A program made the translations under genes and the position numbers. Below, in pieces: positions 27,897-39,500 of a stretch of DNA of 64,000 nt. Origin of the DNA: an uncultured Bacteroidota bacterium. GTDB taxonomy: Bacteria; Bacteroidota; Bacteroidia; Bacteroidales; P3. The stretch covers positions 1 through 64,000 of the forward strand of contig CADBDA010000006.1 of the NCBI GenBank assembly GCA_902793295.1, given 5' to 3'. The notes under the pieces are model-generated. The model worked only from the letters and a program-made list of their open reading frames with translations. It searched no databases and had not been told where the DNA came from. The stretch's first letter is position 1. Each line of letters starts with the position of its first letter.

Positions 27897-28730
27897 CTAT
27901 CTGGCGATGTCTCCGATATCTTCAGGATGAATACAGAGAACCGGAATCTGCGAATTGTGGACAATCTGTTGGGCGTTGGTGCCTAGGAATAGGCGCGCCA
28001 GCAAACGGTCTTGTTCGGTATTGATAACCACCAGGTCGGCGTTGATTTTGGTGGCGTATTCCAGTACGGTTTTGGAGTAGTTCTCGTAGCGGCGTCCGCA
28101 GCTGGTGTAGGGGATGTCCTCTTTGGCAAAGTACTGCTCCACCTGTTTCAGGTAGGTGCGCAGCGTCAGTGCGTCTTGGGCGGTTTCGAGTAGCCCGAGA
28201 ATGTGGACTTGTGAACCGAAAATGCGTGCCATTTGGGCGGCCGGACCTACCTTCTGTCGCGAATTGGCATTCACGCGGATGGGTACGACAATATGTTCCA
28301 GTTTTTTGTGGAAGTCAAAGCCTTCACGAATTGTGAGGGTGGGGCAGGGGGCTTCTTGGACAATCCGGACGGCGGTGCTGCCCATCCAGTATTTCTCGAA
28401 TCCCGAAGCACCATTGGTGCCGATGACTATCATTGGAGCTTCTTCGTTGCGGGCTTCTTCGGCAATGCAGTTGGCTACCTTGCCGCTCAATATGGCCCAT
28501 TCAATCTTGCCATGCTTCATGTCGGGCTGGTGCTTGTCACACAATTGCTGCAATTTCTCTTCGGCCAGATGTTCTGTCGTCTCTAACTGCTCGCCTGAAA
28601 GCAGTTTCTTCTCTTTCTTGATCCACAACAGGCGAATGTTGGTCTGCAACTTGTTGGCAATGTCAACAGCTATCTCTAGGGCCACGTATGATCCCTTCGA
28701 AAAATCGGTACCTACAATAACTGATTTCAT
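27897..28730 (-). CDS. Tandem universal stress protein
   Basis: 277 residues, two Usp domains. Domain 1 (about 1-140) starts VIVGTDFSKGS and carries the ATP-binding pattern G-x2-G-x9-G-S (GTNG ... GST). Domain 2 (about 145-277) starts HIVVPIRVN and lacks an obvious copy of that loop, so one domain may bind ATP and the other be degenerate. Usp proteins accumulate under starvation or stress; mechanism is unclear. First gene of a two-gene minus-strand unit. Confidence 0.88.
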   Translation of the reverse strand: MKSVIVGTDFSKGSYVALEIAVDIANKLQTNIRLLWIKKEKKLLSGEQLETTEHLAEEKLQQLCDKHQPDMKHGKIEWAILSGKVANCIAEEARNEEAPMIVIGTNGASGFEKYWMGSTAVRIVQEAPCPTLTIREGFDFHKKLEHIVVPIRVNANSRQKVGPAAQMARIFGSQVHILGLLETAQDALTLRTYLKQVEQYFAKEDIPYTSCGRRYENYSKTVLEYATKINADLVVINTEQDRLLARLFLGTNAQQIVHNSQIPVLCIHPEDIGDIAR

Positions 28731-29125
28731 GGTGCGTCGGTCTTTGATTATTATTTTGACAACGACGATTGGTGTATATTATTGTATATTATATGCACTT
28801 TTCAAAAAAAAGTATGTGTTTTTTTTCTGAATGCGCCCAAAAAGCTGTCGGATGTTGCTCTTGTAATCTGAAATAAAGGTCGGATTGCATCCTGTCAAGG
28901 GACGCAAACCTGTGGAATGGTGTAATGGTATTCCGTCATTTGTCCTTGCTGCAACAGGTGAAAAATCATCGCATTGTCGAAGGTTTTGCACTGCATCTGT
29001 ATCCGTTTGAAAAGATTTTTTTGTGGTTTGCAAATTTAAGCGTAACTTTGCATCGCTTTTGGTGTGCGATGATTTGCTCGAATTGCACCAAATGCTTGAA
29101 ATGCTAATATCGTTTATACTATCGC
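28731..29125. other. Divergent intergenic region usp / ruvB
   Basis: Contains the ruvB promoter (29020-29050). An AT-rich segment at 28740-28815 probably carries the minus-strand promoter for the usp gene, but I find no exact TAnnTTTG match there. Nothing else is recognisable at 28816-29015. Confidence 0.5.
29020..29050 (+). promoter_or_regulatory. ruvB promoter, TTTG-N19-TAACTTTG
   Basis: Full match to the Bacteroidota consensus: TTTG at 29020-29023, 19-base spacer, TAACTTTG at 29043-29050. Transcript would start near 29056, giving a leader of about 70 bases. Confidence 0.8.
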
Positions 29126-30154
29126 ATGAATGACAATCTAGACCCTACCGGCAACACCCAAAGCGCCCGCGAACGCGAAGTGGAAAGAGCCCTGCGACCT
29201 AAGGTCTTCGACAACTTCGCCGGCCAGCAGCAGGTGCTCGACAACCTGCGCATTTACGTGCAGGCTGCCAAAAACCGTGGCGAATCGCTCGACCACGTAC
29301 TGCTCCACGGACCTCCGGGATTGGGCAAAACAACGCTTTCGCATATCATTGCCAACGAACTGGGTGTCAGTCTTAAGATGACATCCGGGCCTGTGCTCGA
29401 CAAGCCTGGCGACTTGGCTGGCTTGCTTACCTCGCTGGGACAGAACGACGTGCTTTTCATCGACGAAATCCACCGCCTCTCGCCCATCGTCGAGGAATAC
29501 CTCTATTCTGCCATGGAGGACTACCGTATCGACATCATGATCGAGTCGGGCCCTGCTGCACGTAGCGTCCAGCTCAACCTAAAGCCCTTTACCCTCATTG
29601 GCGCCACCACACGCAGCGGTATGCTTACTGCGCCTCTGCGCGCCCGCTTCGGCATCACCTGTCGACTGCAGTACTATGACGCACCCACGCTGACCAAGAT
29701 CGTTAACCGATCGGCCGAACTGCTGGGTGTCAAAATCACTAGCGAGTCGGCACTCGAAATAGCACGCCGCAGCCGCGGCACTCCGCGTATTGCCAACCTG
29801 TTGTTGCGCCGTGTGCGCGACTTTGCGCAGGTCAAGGGCGACGGTACCATCACACTCGACATAGCCCGCTATGCCCTCCAGGCCCTCAACGTCGACCGCA
29901 ACGGCCTCGACGAGATGGACATCCGCATTCTTTCGACCATCATCGACAAGTTCAAGGGTGGCCCCGTGGGCCTCAACACCATAGCCACCGCTGTCGGCGA
30001 AGAGGCTGGCACCATCGAAGAGGTCTACGAGCCCTATCTCATTCAGGAAGGCTACATTATGCGCACACCCCGCGGCCGCGAAGTGACACCGCTTGCCTAC
30101 CAACACCTGGGAAAAATCAAATACAACGGCAACCAACAGACATTGGATATTTAA
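29126..30154 (+). CDS. ruvB: Holliday junction branch-migration helicase RuvB
   Basis: 342 residues. AAA+ motor that drives branch migration with RuvA. Walker [11 protein letters not shown] (61-70), Walker [11 protein letters not shown], sensor 1 GATTRSGML, arginine finger PLRARFG, and the C-terminal winged-helix domain with [12 protein letters not shown]. Length and motifs are standard. RuvA and RuvC are not in the window. It has its own canonical promoter. Confidence 0.97.
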   Translation: MNDNLDPTGNTQSAREREVERALRPKVFDNFAGQQQVLDNLRIYVQAAKNRGESLDHVLLHGPPGLGKTTLSHIIANELGVSLKMTSGPVLDKPGDLAGLLTSLGQNDVLFIDEIHRLSPIVEEYLYSAMEDYRIDIMIESGPAARSVQLNLKPFTLIGATTRSGMLTAPLRARFGITCRLQYYDAPTLTKIVNRSAELLGVKITSESALEIARRSRGTPRIANLLLRRVRDFAQVKGDGTITLDIARYALQALNVDRNGLDEMDIRILSTIIDKFKGGPVGLNTIATAVGEEAGTIEEVYEPYLIQEGYIMRTPRGREVTPLAYQHLGKIKYNGNQQTLDI

Positions 30155-30242
30155 CAATTCTGGTCCTATAAGACCTATCAGTTCTAAGGACTGCTTTTAG
30201 GCCCTTCGTATGTCGTTTTTCGGACAGATGCGTTGTTTTATT

Positions 30243-30273
30243 TTTGCCATATAAAATAATTGTCGTATTTTTG
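30243..30273 (+). promoter_or_regulatory. hutI promoter, TTTG-N19-TATTTTTG
   Basis: TTTG at 30243-30246, exactly 19 bases, then TATTTTTG at 30266-30273. The -33 TTTG is itself the end of another TATTTTTG (30239-30246), so two overlapping start sites about 27 bases apart are possible. Leader to the ATG is about 80 bases. Confidence 0.75.
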
Positions 30274-30360
30274 CTAAAAATTTCGTTGCTGAAATATTCG
30301 CAAAATAATTGCTATTATAGCGTTTTATTTAATGCTGAAAACAAAGAAGATATAGATTAT

Positions 30361-31614
30361 ATGCTTACACTTGTCAAGAATATCAAGCAGTTGGTGCAGG
30401 TCGAGAGTGGCCGGCCAAAGTTGCGCGCCCAAGGTAAGGAGATGGCGCAGATGGAAATCGTCAAGGATGCCTACCTTATCATCGAGGACGAAAAAATCAA
30501 AGCTTTTGGAAAGATGGAAGAGTTTGGAAAATCTCAATTTTCAAACCTTAACTTCCAACTCACTGTCGACGCCACGGGTCGACTGGTCTTCCCTTCGTTC
30601 TGCGACTCGCACACGCATCTCGTCTATGCCAACTCTCGCGAGTTGGAATTTGTCGATAAAATCCGTGGACTCAGCTATGAGGAAATAGCCAAACGTGGGG
30701 GCGGCATCCTCAACTCGGCCAAAGCCACTGCAGCGGCCTCAGAGGATGAACTCTACGAACTGGCTCAACAGCGCCTTGACGAGGCGATGCGTCTTGGCAC
30801 CGGTGCCATCGAAATCAAGAGTGGTTACGGCCTCTCAACTGAAAGCGAGCTGAAATTGCTGCGCGTCATCCGTCGACTGAAAGAGAACTCGCCAATGACC
30901 ATTAAGTCTAACTTTCTCGGCGCTCACGGCATACCGATGGAATATCGCGGACACCAGGAGGACTATGTCGACCTTGTCATCAATGAAATGATACCGCGTG
31001 TGGCGGCTGAAGGTTTGGCCGATTTCATAGATGTATTCTGCGACAAGGGCTTCTTCACCGTCGAGGACACCGCCCGCATCCTCGAGGCAGGCATCAAATA
31101 CGGTATGCGTCCCAAGATTCACGCCAACGAGATGGCCGTCTCGGGCGGCGTGCAGGTGGGTGTGAAATACAATGCTATCTCTGTCGACCACCTGGAACAG
31201 ATGGGCGATGCCGAAATCGAGTGCCTGAAGGGCACCGACACCATGCCTACCATTCTTCCGGGTTGCGCCTTCTTCCTCAACTTGCCTCTCTCTCCGGCTC
31301 GTCAGATGATCGAAGCGGGCTTGCCAGTGGCAATGGCATCGGACTACAACCCTGGAACCTCTCCGTCAAACAATATGCAGCTTGTCCTATCGATGGCTTG
31401 CATCCGCTATCGACTCACGCCCGAAGAGGCCTTCAACGCCACAACCCTCAACACCGCATACGCTATGGGCGTTAGCAATGAGGTGGGCACCATCGCCGTC
31501 GGCAAACGTGCCAATTTCTACATCACCAAGCCTATTTCGAGTCTGGAATATATGCCTTACTCCTTTGGCGAAAACAAGGTGGAATCGGTGTTCCTTAACG
31601 GCAAACGCATCTGA
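30361..31614 (+). CDS. hutI: Imidazolonepropionase
   Basis: 417 residues (ATG at 30361; a longer in-frame start at 30244 would overlap the promoter). Amidohydrolase-fold enzyme that opens imidazolone-5-propionate to N-formimino-glutamate in histidine degradation. Metal and substrate motifs: [13 protein letters not shown] (His84, His86), [21 protein letters not shown] and DYNPGTSPS. None of hutH, hutU, hutG or ftcD is near, so the pathway, if complete, is dispersed. First gene of a hutI-lolD-rlmB run. Confidence 0.95.
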   Translation: MLTLVKNIKQLVQVESGRPKLRAQGKEMAQMEIVKDAYLIIEDEKIKAFGKMEEFGKSQFSNLNFQLTVDATGRLVFPSFCDSHTHLVYANSRELEFVDKIRGLSYEEIAKRGGGILNSAKATAAASEDELYELAQQRLDEAMRLGTGAIEIKSGYGLSTESELKLLRVIRRLKENSPMTIKSNFLGAHGIPMEYRGHQEDYVDLVINEMIPRVAAEGLADFIDVFCDKGFFTVEDTARILEAGIKYGMRPKIHANEMAVSGGVQVGVKYNAISVDHLEQMGDAEIECLKGTDTMPTILPGCAFFLNLPLSPARQMIEAGLPVAMASDYNPGTSPSNNMQLVLSMACIRYRLTPEEAFNATTLNTAYAMGVSNEVGTIAVGKRANFYITKPISSLEYMPYSFGENKVESVFLNGKRI

Positions 31615-31628
31615 AAACAAGGACGGCT

Positions 31629-32285
31629 ATGGCTATGATTCAGGTAGAACATCTGTACAAATCCTACGGTTCGCTGGAGGTGCTGAAGGATATCAATCTT
31701 TCGGTCGAAGAGGGCGAGGTGGTGTCGATTGTGGGCGCTTCGGGCGCCGGCAAGACCACATTGCTGCAAATCATCGGCACTCTCGACCGTCCCGACAAGG
31801 GTAATGTGTCTATCGATGGCACATCGCTGGCTCGCATGAGCGACCGCGAATTGTCCCGCTTCCGCAATCGCCATATTGGTTTTGTTTTCCAGTTTCATAA
31901 TCTGCTGCCCGAATTCACGGCGCTCGAGAATGTCTGTATGCCGGCCATGATTGCTGGACGCTCACTCGAGGAGGCTTCGAAGGATGCCATGGAGATTCTG
32001 GATTTTTTGAATCTGAGAGATCGGGCTCCTCACAAACCGTCACAGCTCTCTGGCGGCGAACAGCAACGGGTGGCAGTGGCTCGGGCGTTGATCAACCGCC
32101 CTGCGGTAGTGCTGGCCGACGAGCCGTCGGGCAATCTGGATTCAGGCCATGCCAAAGAACTCCACGAACTTTTTTTCCGACTACGGGAACAGTATCATCA
32201 GACTTTCGTCATTGTCACCCACAACAATGAGTTGGCAAACATGTCGGATCGTCAGGTCACCATCAAGGATGGTCGCAACTATTAA
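31629..32285 (+). CDS. lolD: LolD-like ABC transporter ATPase
   Basis: 218 residues. Walker [10 protein letters not shown], signature [15 protein letters not shown], Walker [13 protein letters not shown], switch His in VIVTHNNE. This is the LolD/MacB-type ATPase pattern. LolD with LolCE releases lipoproteins from the inner membrane for transfer to the outer membrane; no LolCE-like permease is nearby, which is common in Bacteroidota. It is 14 bases after hutI; a second ATG at 31635 is an equally possible start. Confidence 0.82.
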   Translation: MAMIQVEHLYKSYGSLEVLKDINLSVEEGEVVSIVGASGAGKTTLLQIIGTLDRPDKGNVSIDGTSLARMSDRELSRFRNRHIGFVFQFHNLLPEFTALENVCMPAMIAGRSLEEASKDAMEILDFLNLRDRAPHKPSQLSGGEQQRVAVARALINRPAVVLADEPSGNLDSGHAKELHELFFRLREQYHQTFVIVTHNNELANMSDRQVTIKDGRNY

Positions 32286-32314
32286 GTGTTTAACGCTAGA
32301 TTCTGTAAAACTGC

Positions 32315-33181
32315 ATGATAAAAAAGAAAGATTATAGCCCCGCCGAAAATCGGCCAAACCGCAGCAATTACGCCACCAACAATCGTTTTCATCAGAAGAA
32401 AAGTGAAGGTGGTGAAAACCAATCGTTTCACGTGAAACACCCCAAAGAATCGAAACTGCAGCTCGTTTGTGGTATTCGTCCTGTCATGGAGGCGATAGAT
32501 GCTGGAAAACAAATTGACCGTATTCTGATGCAGTCGAATTTGGAGGGTGCTTTGGCTCAGGAACTTAAGTCGAAAGCGCGCACGGCCAATCTGCCGGTGC
32601 AGTTCGTCCCGGCCGAGAAGTTGAACCGCATGACCGAAAGCAACCATCAGGGTGTGGTGGCAGTGGTGTCTCCAATCGTTTTTTATGATTTTATGGAATT
32701 GCTGCAACGTCTTGTGGATGAGGAAAAAACACCATTTGTTCTGATGCTTGACCATATTACCGATGTGCGCAATTTGGGTGCCATCGTCCGCACGGCGGAA
32801 TGTGCCGGTGTCGATGCTGTTGTGGTCCCCGATCATGGAAGCGCCCAGGTCAACGAGGATGCTATCAAGACTTCATCGGGCGCTTTGTTGCGTATGCCCA
32901 TGTGCCGCGAGTCAAACTTGAAAACGGCGGTTAATGTGGCCAAACAGTATGGTCTGCAGGTCTGTGCCGCAACAGAAAAAGGGGCAACCGACTATCTTGA
33001 GGTCGATTTCACCCAACCGACCCTGCTGGTCATGGGCGCTGAGGATTCCGGCATTTCGCCCGAACTGCTGCGCATGGCCGATGTGCCTGCCAAACTGCCT
33101 ATCCACGGTGAGGTCCAGTCGCTCAATGTCTCGGTGGCGGCTGCGGTATTCATGTACGAAATGTTGCGCCAGCGCCGATAG
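32315..33181 (+). CDS. rlmB: RlmB-type 23S rRNA 2'-O-ribose methyltransferase (TrmH family)
   Basis: 288 residues. A basic, Asn/Gln-rich N-terminal extension (1-45) precedes a substrate-binding domain (VCGIRPVMEAI start) and a SPOUT catalytic domain with knot motifs LDHITDVRNLGAIVRTAE, LVMGAEDSGIS and SLNVSVAAAV. The family methylates ribose of G2251 in 23S rRNA (RlmB) or related sites; exact target is inferred. Ends in a strong terminator at 33226. Confidence 0.88.
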   Translation: MIKKKDYSPAENRPNRSNYATNNRFHQKKSEGGENQSFHVKHPKESKLQLVCGIRPVMEAIDAGKQIDRILMQSNLEGALAQELKSKARTANLPVQFVPAEKLNRMTESNHQGVVAVVSPIVFYDFMELLQRLVDEEKTPFVLMLDHITDVRNLGAIVRTAECAGVDAVVVPDHGSAQVNEDAIKTSSGALLRMPMCRESNLKTAVNVAKQYGLQVCAATEKGATDYLEVDFTQPTLLVMGAEDSGISPELLRMADVPAKLPIHGEVQSLNVSVAAAVFMYEMLRQRR

Positions 33182-33225
33182 TTGCTGCTTGGCACCAATT
33201 GCTGTCCGAAAGACTCCAAACTATG

Positions 33226-33259
33226 CCGACAAGGATCATTCCTTGTCGGATTTTTTTTG
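33226..33259 (+). terminator. Rho-independent terminator after rlmB
   Basis: Perfect 10-bp stem (33226-33235 with 33240-33249), loop TCAT, followed by an eight-T run. Confidence 0.92.
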
Positions 33260-33447
33260 TTTTTTTAACATTCCTTTTTCGTCTTTTTGTAGGAAAAACG
33301 ACACTAATATCACAATTCTAAAACTGTCGTAGTGGCATTGTTTGCTAAAGTAAATGCTAAGTAATTTCAAGTTGTTAAAAATAAAATAATTATGTTGTTT
33401 TGAAGTGCAAAAAATGAAAAAATTCTTTCGTGTATTTATTTTTTGTG

Positions 33448-33455
33448 TAAATTTG
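33448..33455 (+). promoter_or_regulatory. -7 promoter box TAAATTTG for giant protein gene
   Basis: Exact TAnnTTTG match. A TTTC (33426-33429) at 18 bases upstream is a near-match to the -33 TTTG. Leader to the ATG is about 85 bases. Confidence 0.6.
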
Positions 33456-33545
33456 TAAGTTCTTTTCACAATATCAACCCGTTCTGAAAGGGAGGGTTGG
33501 TTTTGTGCAATATACTAATAATGAAAATTATATAAATATATTAAT

Positions 33546-36500
33546 ATGAAAAAAAGGTCATTGCTACTCGGTCTGATTTCTCTGTTTTTGGCTTTTTCGG
33601 CCAACGCTCAGATCGTCACTAAGTACCAACAGGGATTTGAAACGGGCGAACCCGTCTCGTATCAGGTCACCTCTGGATCGGCAAGTCCGATTACGTCTCT
33701 GTACTCCTCGGGCAGCCGTTCGTTAAAAATGCAGCATGGAGCCACTGAAACCATTGTGCTCCTGGATACGCTTGACTTTACAGATAACGCCAGCTATACG
33801 GCCTATTATCTGGAGTTCATGCACATCTGCGATGTCGACCCGCTGACTTGTGCGTCGGCAACTGATGTGGCTATCATCGAGGTGATGCACCCCGGCGAAA
33901 GCAACTGGCATACACTGACCGACCAGGATTGCGACTTCACTTGGGGCGGTGGTAGTACTCACTTCCGCGACTACAGCTCCTACTCGCAGCGCGCTTACGA
34001 CCAGTGGATGGGCTCCGCAACCTCCAACACTTGGTGGAAACGCGAACGTTTCAGATTGGCCAACCGCATCAACGATGTGTCTGACCTCTCTCAGCGCAAA
34101 CTGCTGGTCCGCTTCCGTCTGAAACCTCGCACTGCTGCCGGTGCAACCAACTCCGGTTGGTATCTCGACAACATCACGGTCAAGTGCAGCCCCGAGTCGA
34201 TGGCCCTCCCCGTTGCCAAAATGATTGCTTACCCCGATGCTATGTCCTATCCGTGCAGTCGCGCCACCCGCATCGAGGTTGACCTGACCACCTCGGTGGC
34301 CGCCGGCATGTGCAACGACTCGGTCTATATCGACTACCAGTTGGGCCGCTTGGCTCCTATTCGCCGCATGACTATGACGCCGGTTCCTGGCCACGCGGGC
34401 CGCTACCGCTCCTTCATCCCCTTCTGCGGCTACGACACCGTCGTCTACTGGCGTATGGTTGCTATGGACAATACCGTGAACCACAACAAGACAACCTTCC
34501 CTCTTGATGAGTCGGGATGGCAACAGTATAAGAGTGTCCGTGGCGTCGAAGCTTTCCAGGAATTGGGTATTTGGAATACCGACCAGCCATCGTTGCCATC
34601 CAGCAACATCTTCCCGTTCCCCAACAAAGGTCTGCACAAAAGCCAAATGAGCTATAGCCAGGCGGAACTGCAAGCTGCAGGCTATGGCCCGGGTGCCATC
34701 ACCCAAATCCGATTCCCGGCCCGCTCGTCGGTGGTGAACTCCAACCACCAGCGTTTCGTCGTCGAAATGCGTAACATACCCAATGATTATGCCCTCCATG
34801 TGGATAACAAGTTCAACACAGAATACCATCGCACGGTTTACGACTCGTCTCTGAGTATCACCCAGAACTCGGGTACCTTTGGTATCATCAATTTCCAAGA
34901 TACGTTCTACTATGCCGGTGATGGACTGATGGTGACCATCACCTCGAAAAACACCACACAGAACCCTGCGGCACTAAGCGTTTCTACCTACACCTTCCCA
35001 GGCAATACATTGGGAACGCTCTATAAGAACTATGATTACAACTTGGGTAGCGACTTCGACCCGTTCAATAGTGCTTATTTCATGAATGGCGGTCGCGAAG
35101 CTCAGCGTCCTAGTTTCATGTTTAATGCCAACAAGAATATGCCACTGCTCTACGACTGTGGCATCAGTGGTTTTGTCACGCCCAACGACTCGGTGACCGC
35201 CAATGCGGTCGGCAACAACGATGTCACGGTGACGCTTAAAAACTACGGCGCCCAGCCCATCAATGCGGTACGTATCTACTACAGTGTGGATAATGGATCT
35301 GCCCAGTATTATGACTGGACGGGCACGCTGGCTGGCGGCGCCTCCACCAGTGTCACAATCAATACCACCCAAACCTATTCGGCTGGCTACCATGAAATGC
35401 TGGCATGGGTGGACGACTCGGTGACCACTGCCGGAATGCGCTACCGCGACCACGAACCGCTTAACGATACGCTGTGGACCCGCTTTGTGGCTTGTGACGG
35501 ACCGATGAGCGGTACCCGCTATGTGGGCGGCTCCACTCCCGACTATCAGTCGCTCGAGAAATTCCTCTATGCGGTCAGCCTTTGCGGTATCAATGGTCCG
35601 TTGACCGTCAAATTGGCTCCGGGCACCTATCGCCCTGTGGTATTCCCTTCCATTCCGGGAACGTCGGCAAGCAACTACGTCCTCTTCGAGCCGAGCAACA
35701 ATACTGGAAACAACAGCGTCATATTCGAGGCTTTGAACGATGCAAATACAACCATCACCCCATATCTGGTCAATTTGCAGCAGGCCAACCATATCCGCTT
35801 CAATAGAATTACCTTCAACAGCAGCGTGTCTGTGTCCAATGCGGCAAATTATCAGGTGCGTTTGGGTATCAACAGTACTGGTTGCCAGTTCAACAATTGT
35901 GACTTTCTTGAGGGCGGCAATAACGCCAACTTGTCGTATACCGTTGCTACTGCGTTGCTCTATTCTGGCGGCTGCGACTCCCTGACCGTAACCAATTGCC
36001 AGTTCTCTCGTGGTAGAGCAGGTATTAGTCTTGTGGGTCCCGCTGTCGACAATATGGCACACGGTAGTTATATCTATGGCAACAAATTCCTGCACCATGG
36101 TGTCAACGGTGTCATCATCCGCAATCAGGTGGGCACGGTTGTCGACAGCAACAGCTTCGACGATGTCTACGCCAACTCCAGCTACGTCATCTTGCTACAA
36201 GACTGCGCTGGTCCGACTAAGGTGACGCGCAACACGGTTTACGTCACTTCGGGCGCCTCCTGTCTCGGTGCCACCGGTTTCAACGGCTATGCCACCGACA
36301 ATGCGCTCATCGCTAACAATATGCTGGTGTCGAATGACGACGGTACCAGCAACATGTTGACCACCCCGCTCAATATCATCAACGCCGAATACACCAGGGT
36401 GCTCAACAACTCCATCAAGTTGGTGGCTCCTACACGTAGCGGTATCGCTGCCGCCACTTTCGGTGGTACGGCTATTAACAATAGTATGTTCTATAACAAC

Positions 36501-39500
36501 ATCGTTGCTTGTTTCGATACTGTCAATTTCGCCTTCAACTACATTCCTTCAACTAACGCTACTAATTATATTGGATACAATATTTATTATACTCGCGGAC
36601 CTATCCTCAACAAGTACGATGGTATTAACTGCCTGGCGCTTTCCAACTGGCAAGGTCACTACCCGTCGGATGCCAATTCACTGCAGGTGGATCCCGCCTA
36701 CCTCAACTCGACCAATACCGACCTGCGCTCCTACAGCCAGAATGTGAAGGGCCATGGTATGCACTTCGACCAGGTGACCGATGATATTTATGGCACCGAA
36801 CGCGACAGTGTGGCTCCCTGTATCGGTGCTTTCGAATTCTCGGCACTGCCTTACGACTTTGAGGTGATCGAGTTCATTGAACCTTTCGATGCTTATTGCG
36901 ATGCACCTTCGGCTGCTCCTATCAAGGTGGTCATCAAAAACAGCGGTATCAATGCTTATGACCCTGCCAACCAGACAATCCCGCTACAGTTGAGCTACTC
37001 CCGCACGGCTACTCCGGGTTCGATGGTTCCTGGCTTCTCGGGTATGGTGTCGGTCAACAGGGTGATTCCGGCCACCGATACCATCATCTTCAACACGGGT
37101 GTCACATTACCGTTCCTGCCCAATGGTTTGAACGATAGCACCTATCATCTTACTGTGTGGTTATCCTCACAGATCGACCCCAACCCGGCCAACGATACGA
37201 GCAGCACTACCGTGACCGCCCGCTATCATGCTCCGGCTCCGTCCAATGTCCAGGTCAATGCTAGCTACGGTGTGAACACTCCGGTAACGGCAAACGGCGG
37301 TTTGCAGACTTGGTACTCCAATGTCTATACCTCCAGCACTAGCCACCAGTCGGAGGTCTACTGGTTCACCAGCCCCACCAGCACAGAACCCATCTGGCGC
37401 GGACAGACCTATGTCACTGACCCGCTCTATACCGATACCACCTTCTATATTCGCCAGAAACGTGACTACCCCCTGGTTAAAATCTCTGAGGTGCAGCTTA
37501 AAAACAACATGCCGGGCGTGACATACCCCATGCCGCTGTGGATGAACGGTTCTACCGCAATGGCAGTTGAGTTGACCAACGTCGGTGACTATCCTGCCAA
37601 TCTGAAAGACGACTCGATCTATACCGTCAGCGGTACTTCGTCACTCAACAATAAATTCTACAAATTCCCCGATGTGACCATCCAACCTGGCCAGACGATC
37701 GTGTTGCAATATCGTAGCAGCATCAGTGTCGACTCTGCCGTGACGCTGGGTACGGCGACCATATCTCCCCAACTCACCGCCAATTTCGCCATCATTTATA
37801 AGAGCAAAGGCGTTATCATGGATGCTGTGGCTTTCAACGGCGTCACCACTCAAAACCAGTGGAACAACGCTCAGGTTCCCAACTACGTTTGGGCTGGCGA
37901 GGGTATCACCATCCCCGACACGGTCCAAACGGCTGGTGTCATCCGCACAGGATGGCCTACCGGTGGTACCCCGTCCAATAGCCGTCAGTATTGGTCACTG
38001 GCCGGAGACAACAACAAAATGACTCTGGGAACGACCAATAGCAACTTGATCCGCTTTGTCGATAATGGCTGTGAAGGCGATGTGGCTACGGTCCATATCC
38101 ATCTGATCAATCTGCCCGATGTCGACTTGGTGGTCGATAGTCTGGATGTGGCTTCGGGTTGCGGTCTGGGCATCGACACGCTTAGCGTGATGGTCTACAA
38201 CCGTGGCGCGTTGCCTAGCAACCAGGTGGTGATCCATTATGAGGCTGTCTCCAACCCGCTCTTCCCGGGCCAATCAATCGCTTTGCAGACTTGCAGCGAT
38301 ACTATCGCTAATATTCCGGGCGCTGCCACCTCGCTGCTTCATACCTTCTCGACCCCGCTCGATTTTACGGTCAGCCAGGGTTCTGTTAACTTCTCTCTCC
38401 GTGTGTGGGTAGAAAAGAACACCAATGATAATACGAACTTCAACGATACTTCCTATGCCGAATTCGTCTCCTCATTCACTCCCGGCATTCCCAATGTGTA
38501 TGGCTATGACACGGTGAATTACGGTGGACGCGCAGTGCTGCAGGCTATTGCCACCAACGACTCGTTGGCTTGGTATGACAGCAATATGCAGCCGCTCGAC
38601 ACGACGAATGTGTTCGTCTCTGACTATCTCTATGCTGACGACACTTTCTATGTCACTTCGTTCGGTACTCGCGAAAATCTGCTGCATGTTGGCCAGTTGG
38701 CTTCGCTCAACAGCGCCACGGCATATCCCTCGCCCTACAACCCCAACAAGAAATTCATCAAGGAACAGTATCTCTTTACTGCTCAGGATTTGATCAACGC
38801 CGGTCATGGCGCTGGTCCGATCAATTCTGTTTCGTTCTACCTCGACACGATTGTCGCTTCGGCCGGAACCATGACCTTCACTGACTATGTGGTCTCGATG
38901 GGTACCACTACCAACGATATTTTTGCCAACAACCACGACTGGCAGCCGGTGACTACATTCAGCACTATCGACACCCTGACGCTGAGCAACAGCACTCGCG
39001 GTTGGATCAAACATGTCTTTGATAGCGTTTTTGTGTGGGACGGCACGTCAAATATTGTGGTTCAAGTGACCCGCGCCATCGATCCTAACATCACTCAGGG
39101 TGCCCGTACCCGCTATACAGCCGCTGGCAATAACAAGGTGCTCTACAAAAATGGTACCACTTCGCTTGTGAACAGCACTGACAACGGCTCGCGTAGCCCC
39201 AACCGTCCTGATATCCGCTTCGGTTTCGTTGACTTTGGCTGCGAGGGTCCGGCCAAACCGGTGTATGTGACTATCGTGGGTATGCCTCCTGCAGATGCTG
39301 CTCTGTCGCTGCCCGATGGCAACGACACGGTAACCTATTCCTCTTGTGGCAATATCAATATCGATATGAAGTTGAGCAATTTTGGTACGGCTCCTATTTC
39401 TGCTTACACTGTCAACTATTGGATCGATGGTGTGGCAGGTTCCTATGCGGGTTCCAGTTCCGTGGCTTCCCACCAGTCGGCTACGGTAACCATCGCGCAG

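Larger units (their letters stand above)
33182..33545. other. Intergenic region before giant T9SS protein gene
   Basis: Contains the rlmB terminator (33226-33259), an AT-rich segment with no frame of note (33260-33440), and the promoter of the giant gene with a leader of about 85 bases. Confidence 0.5.
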
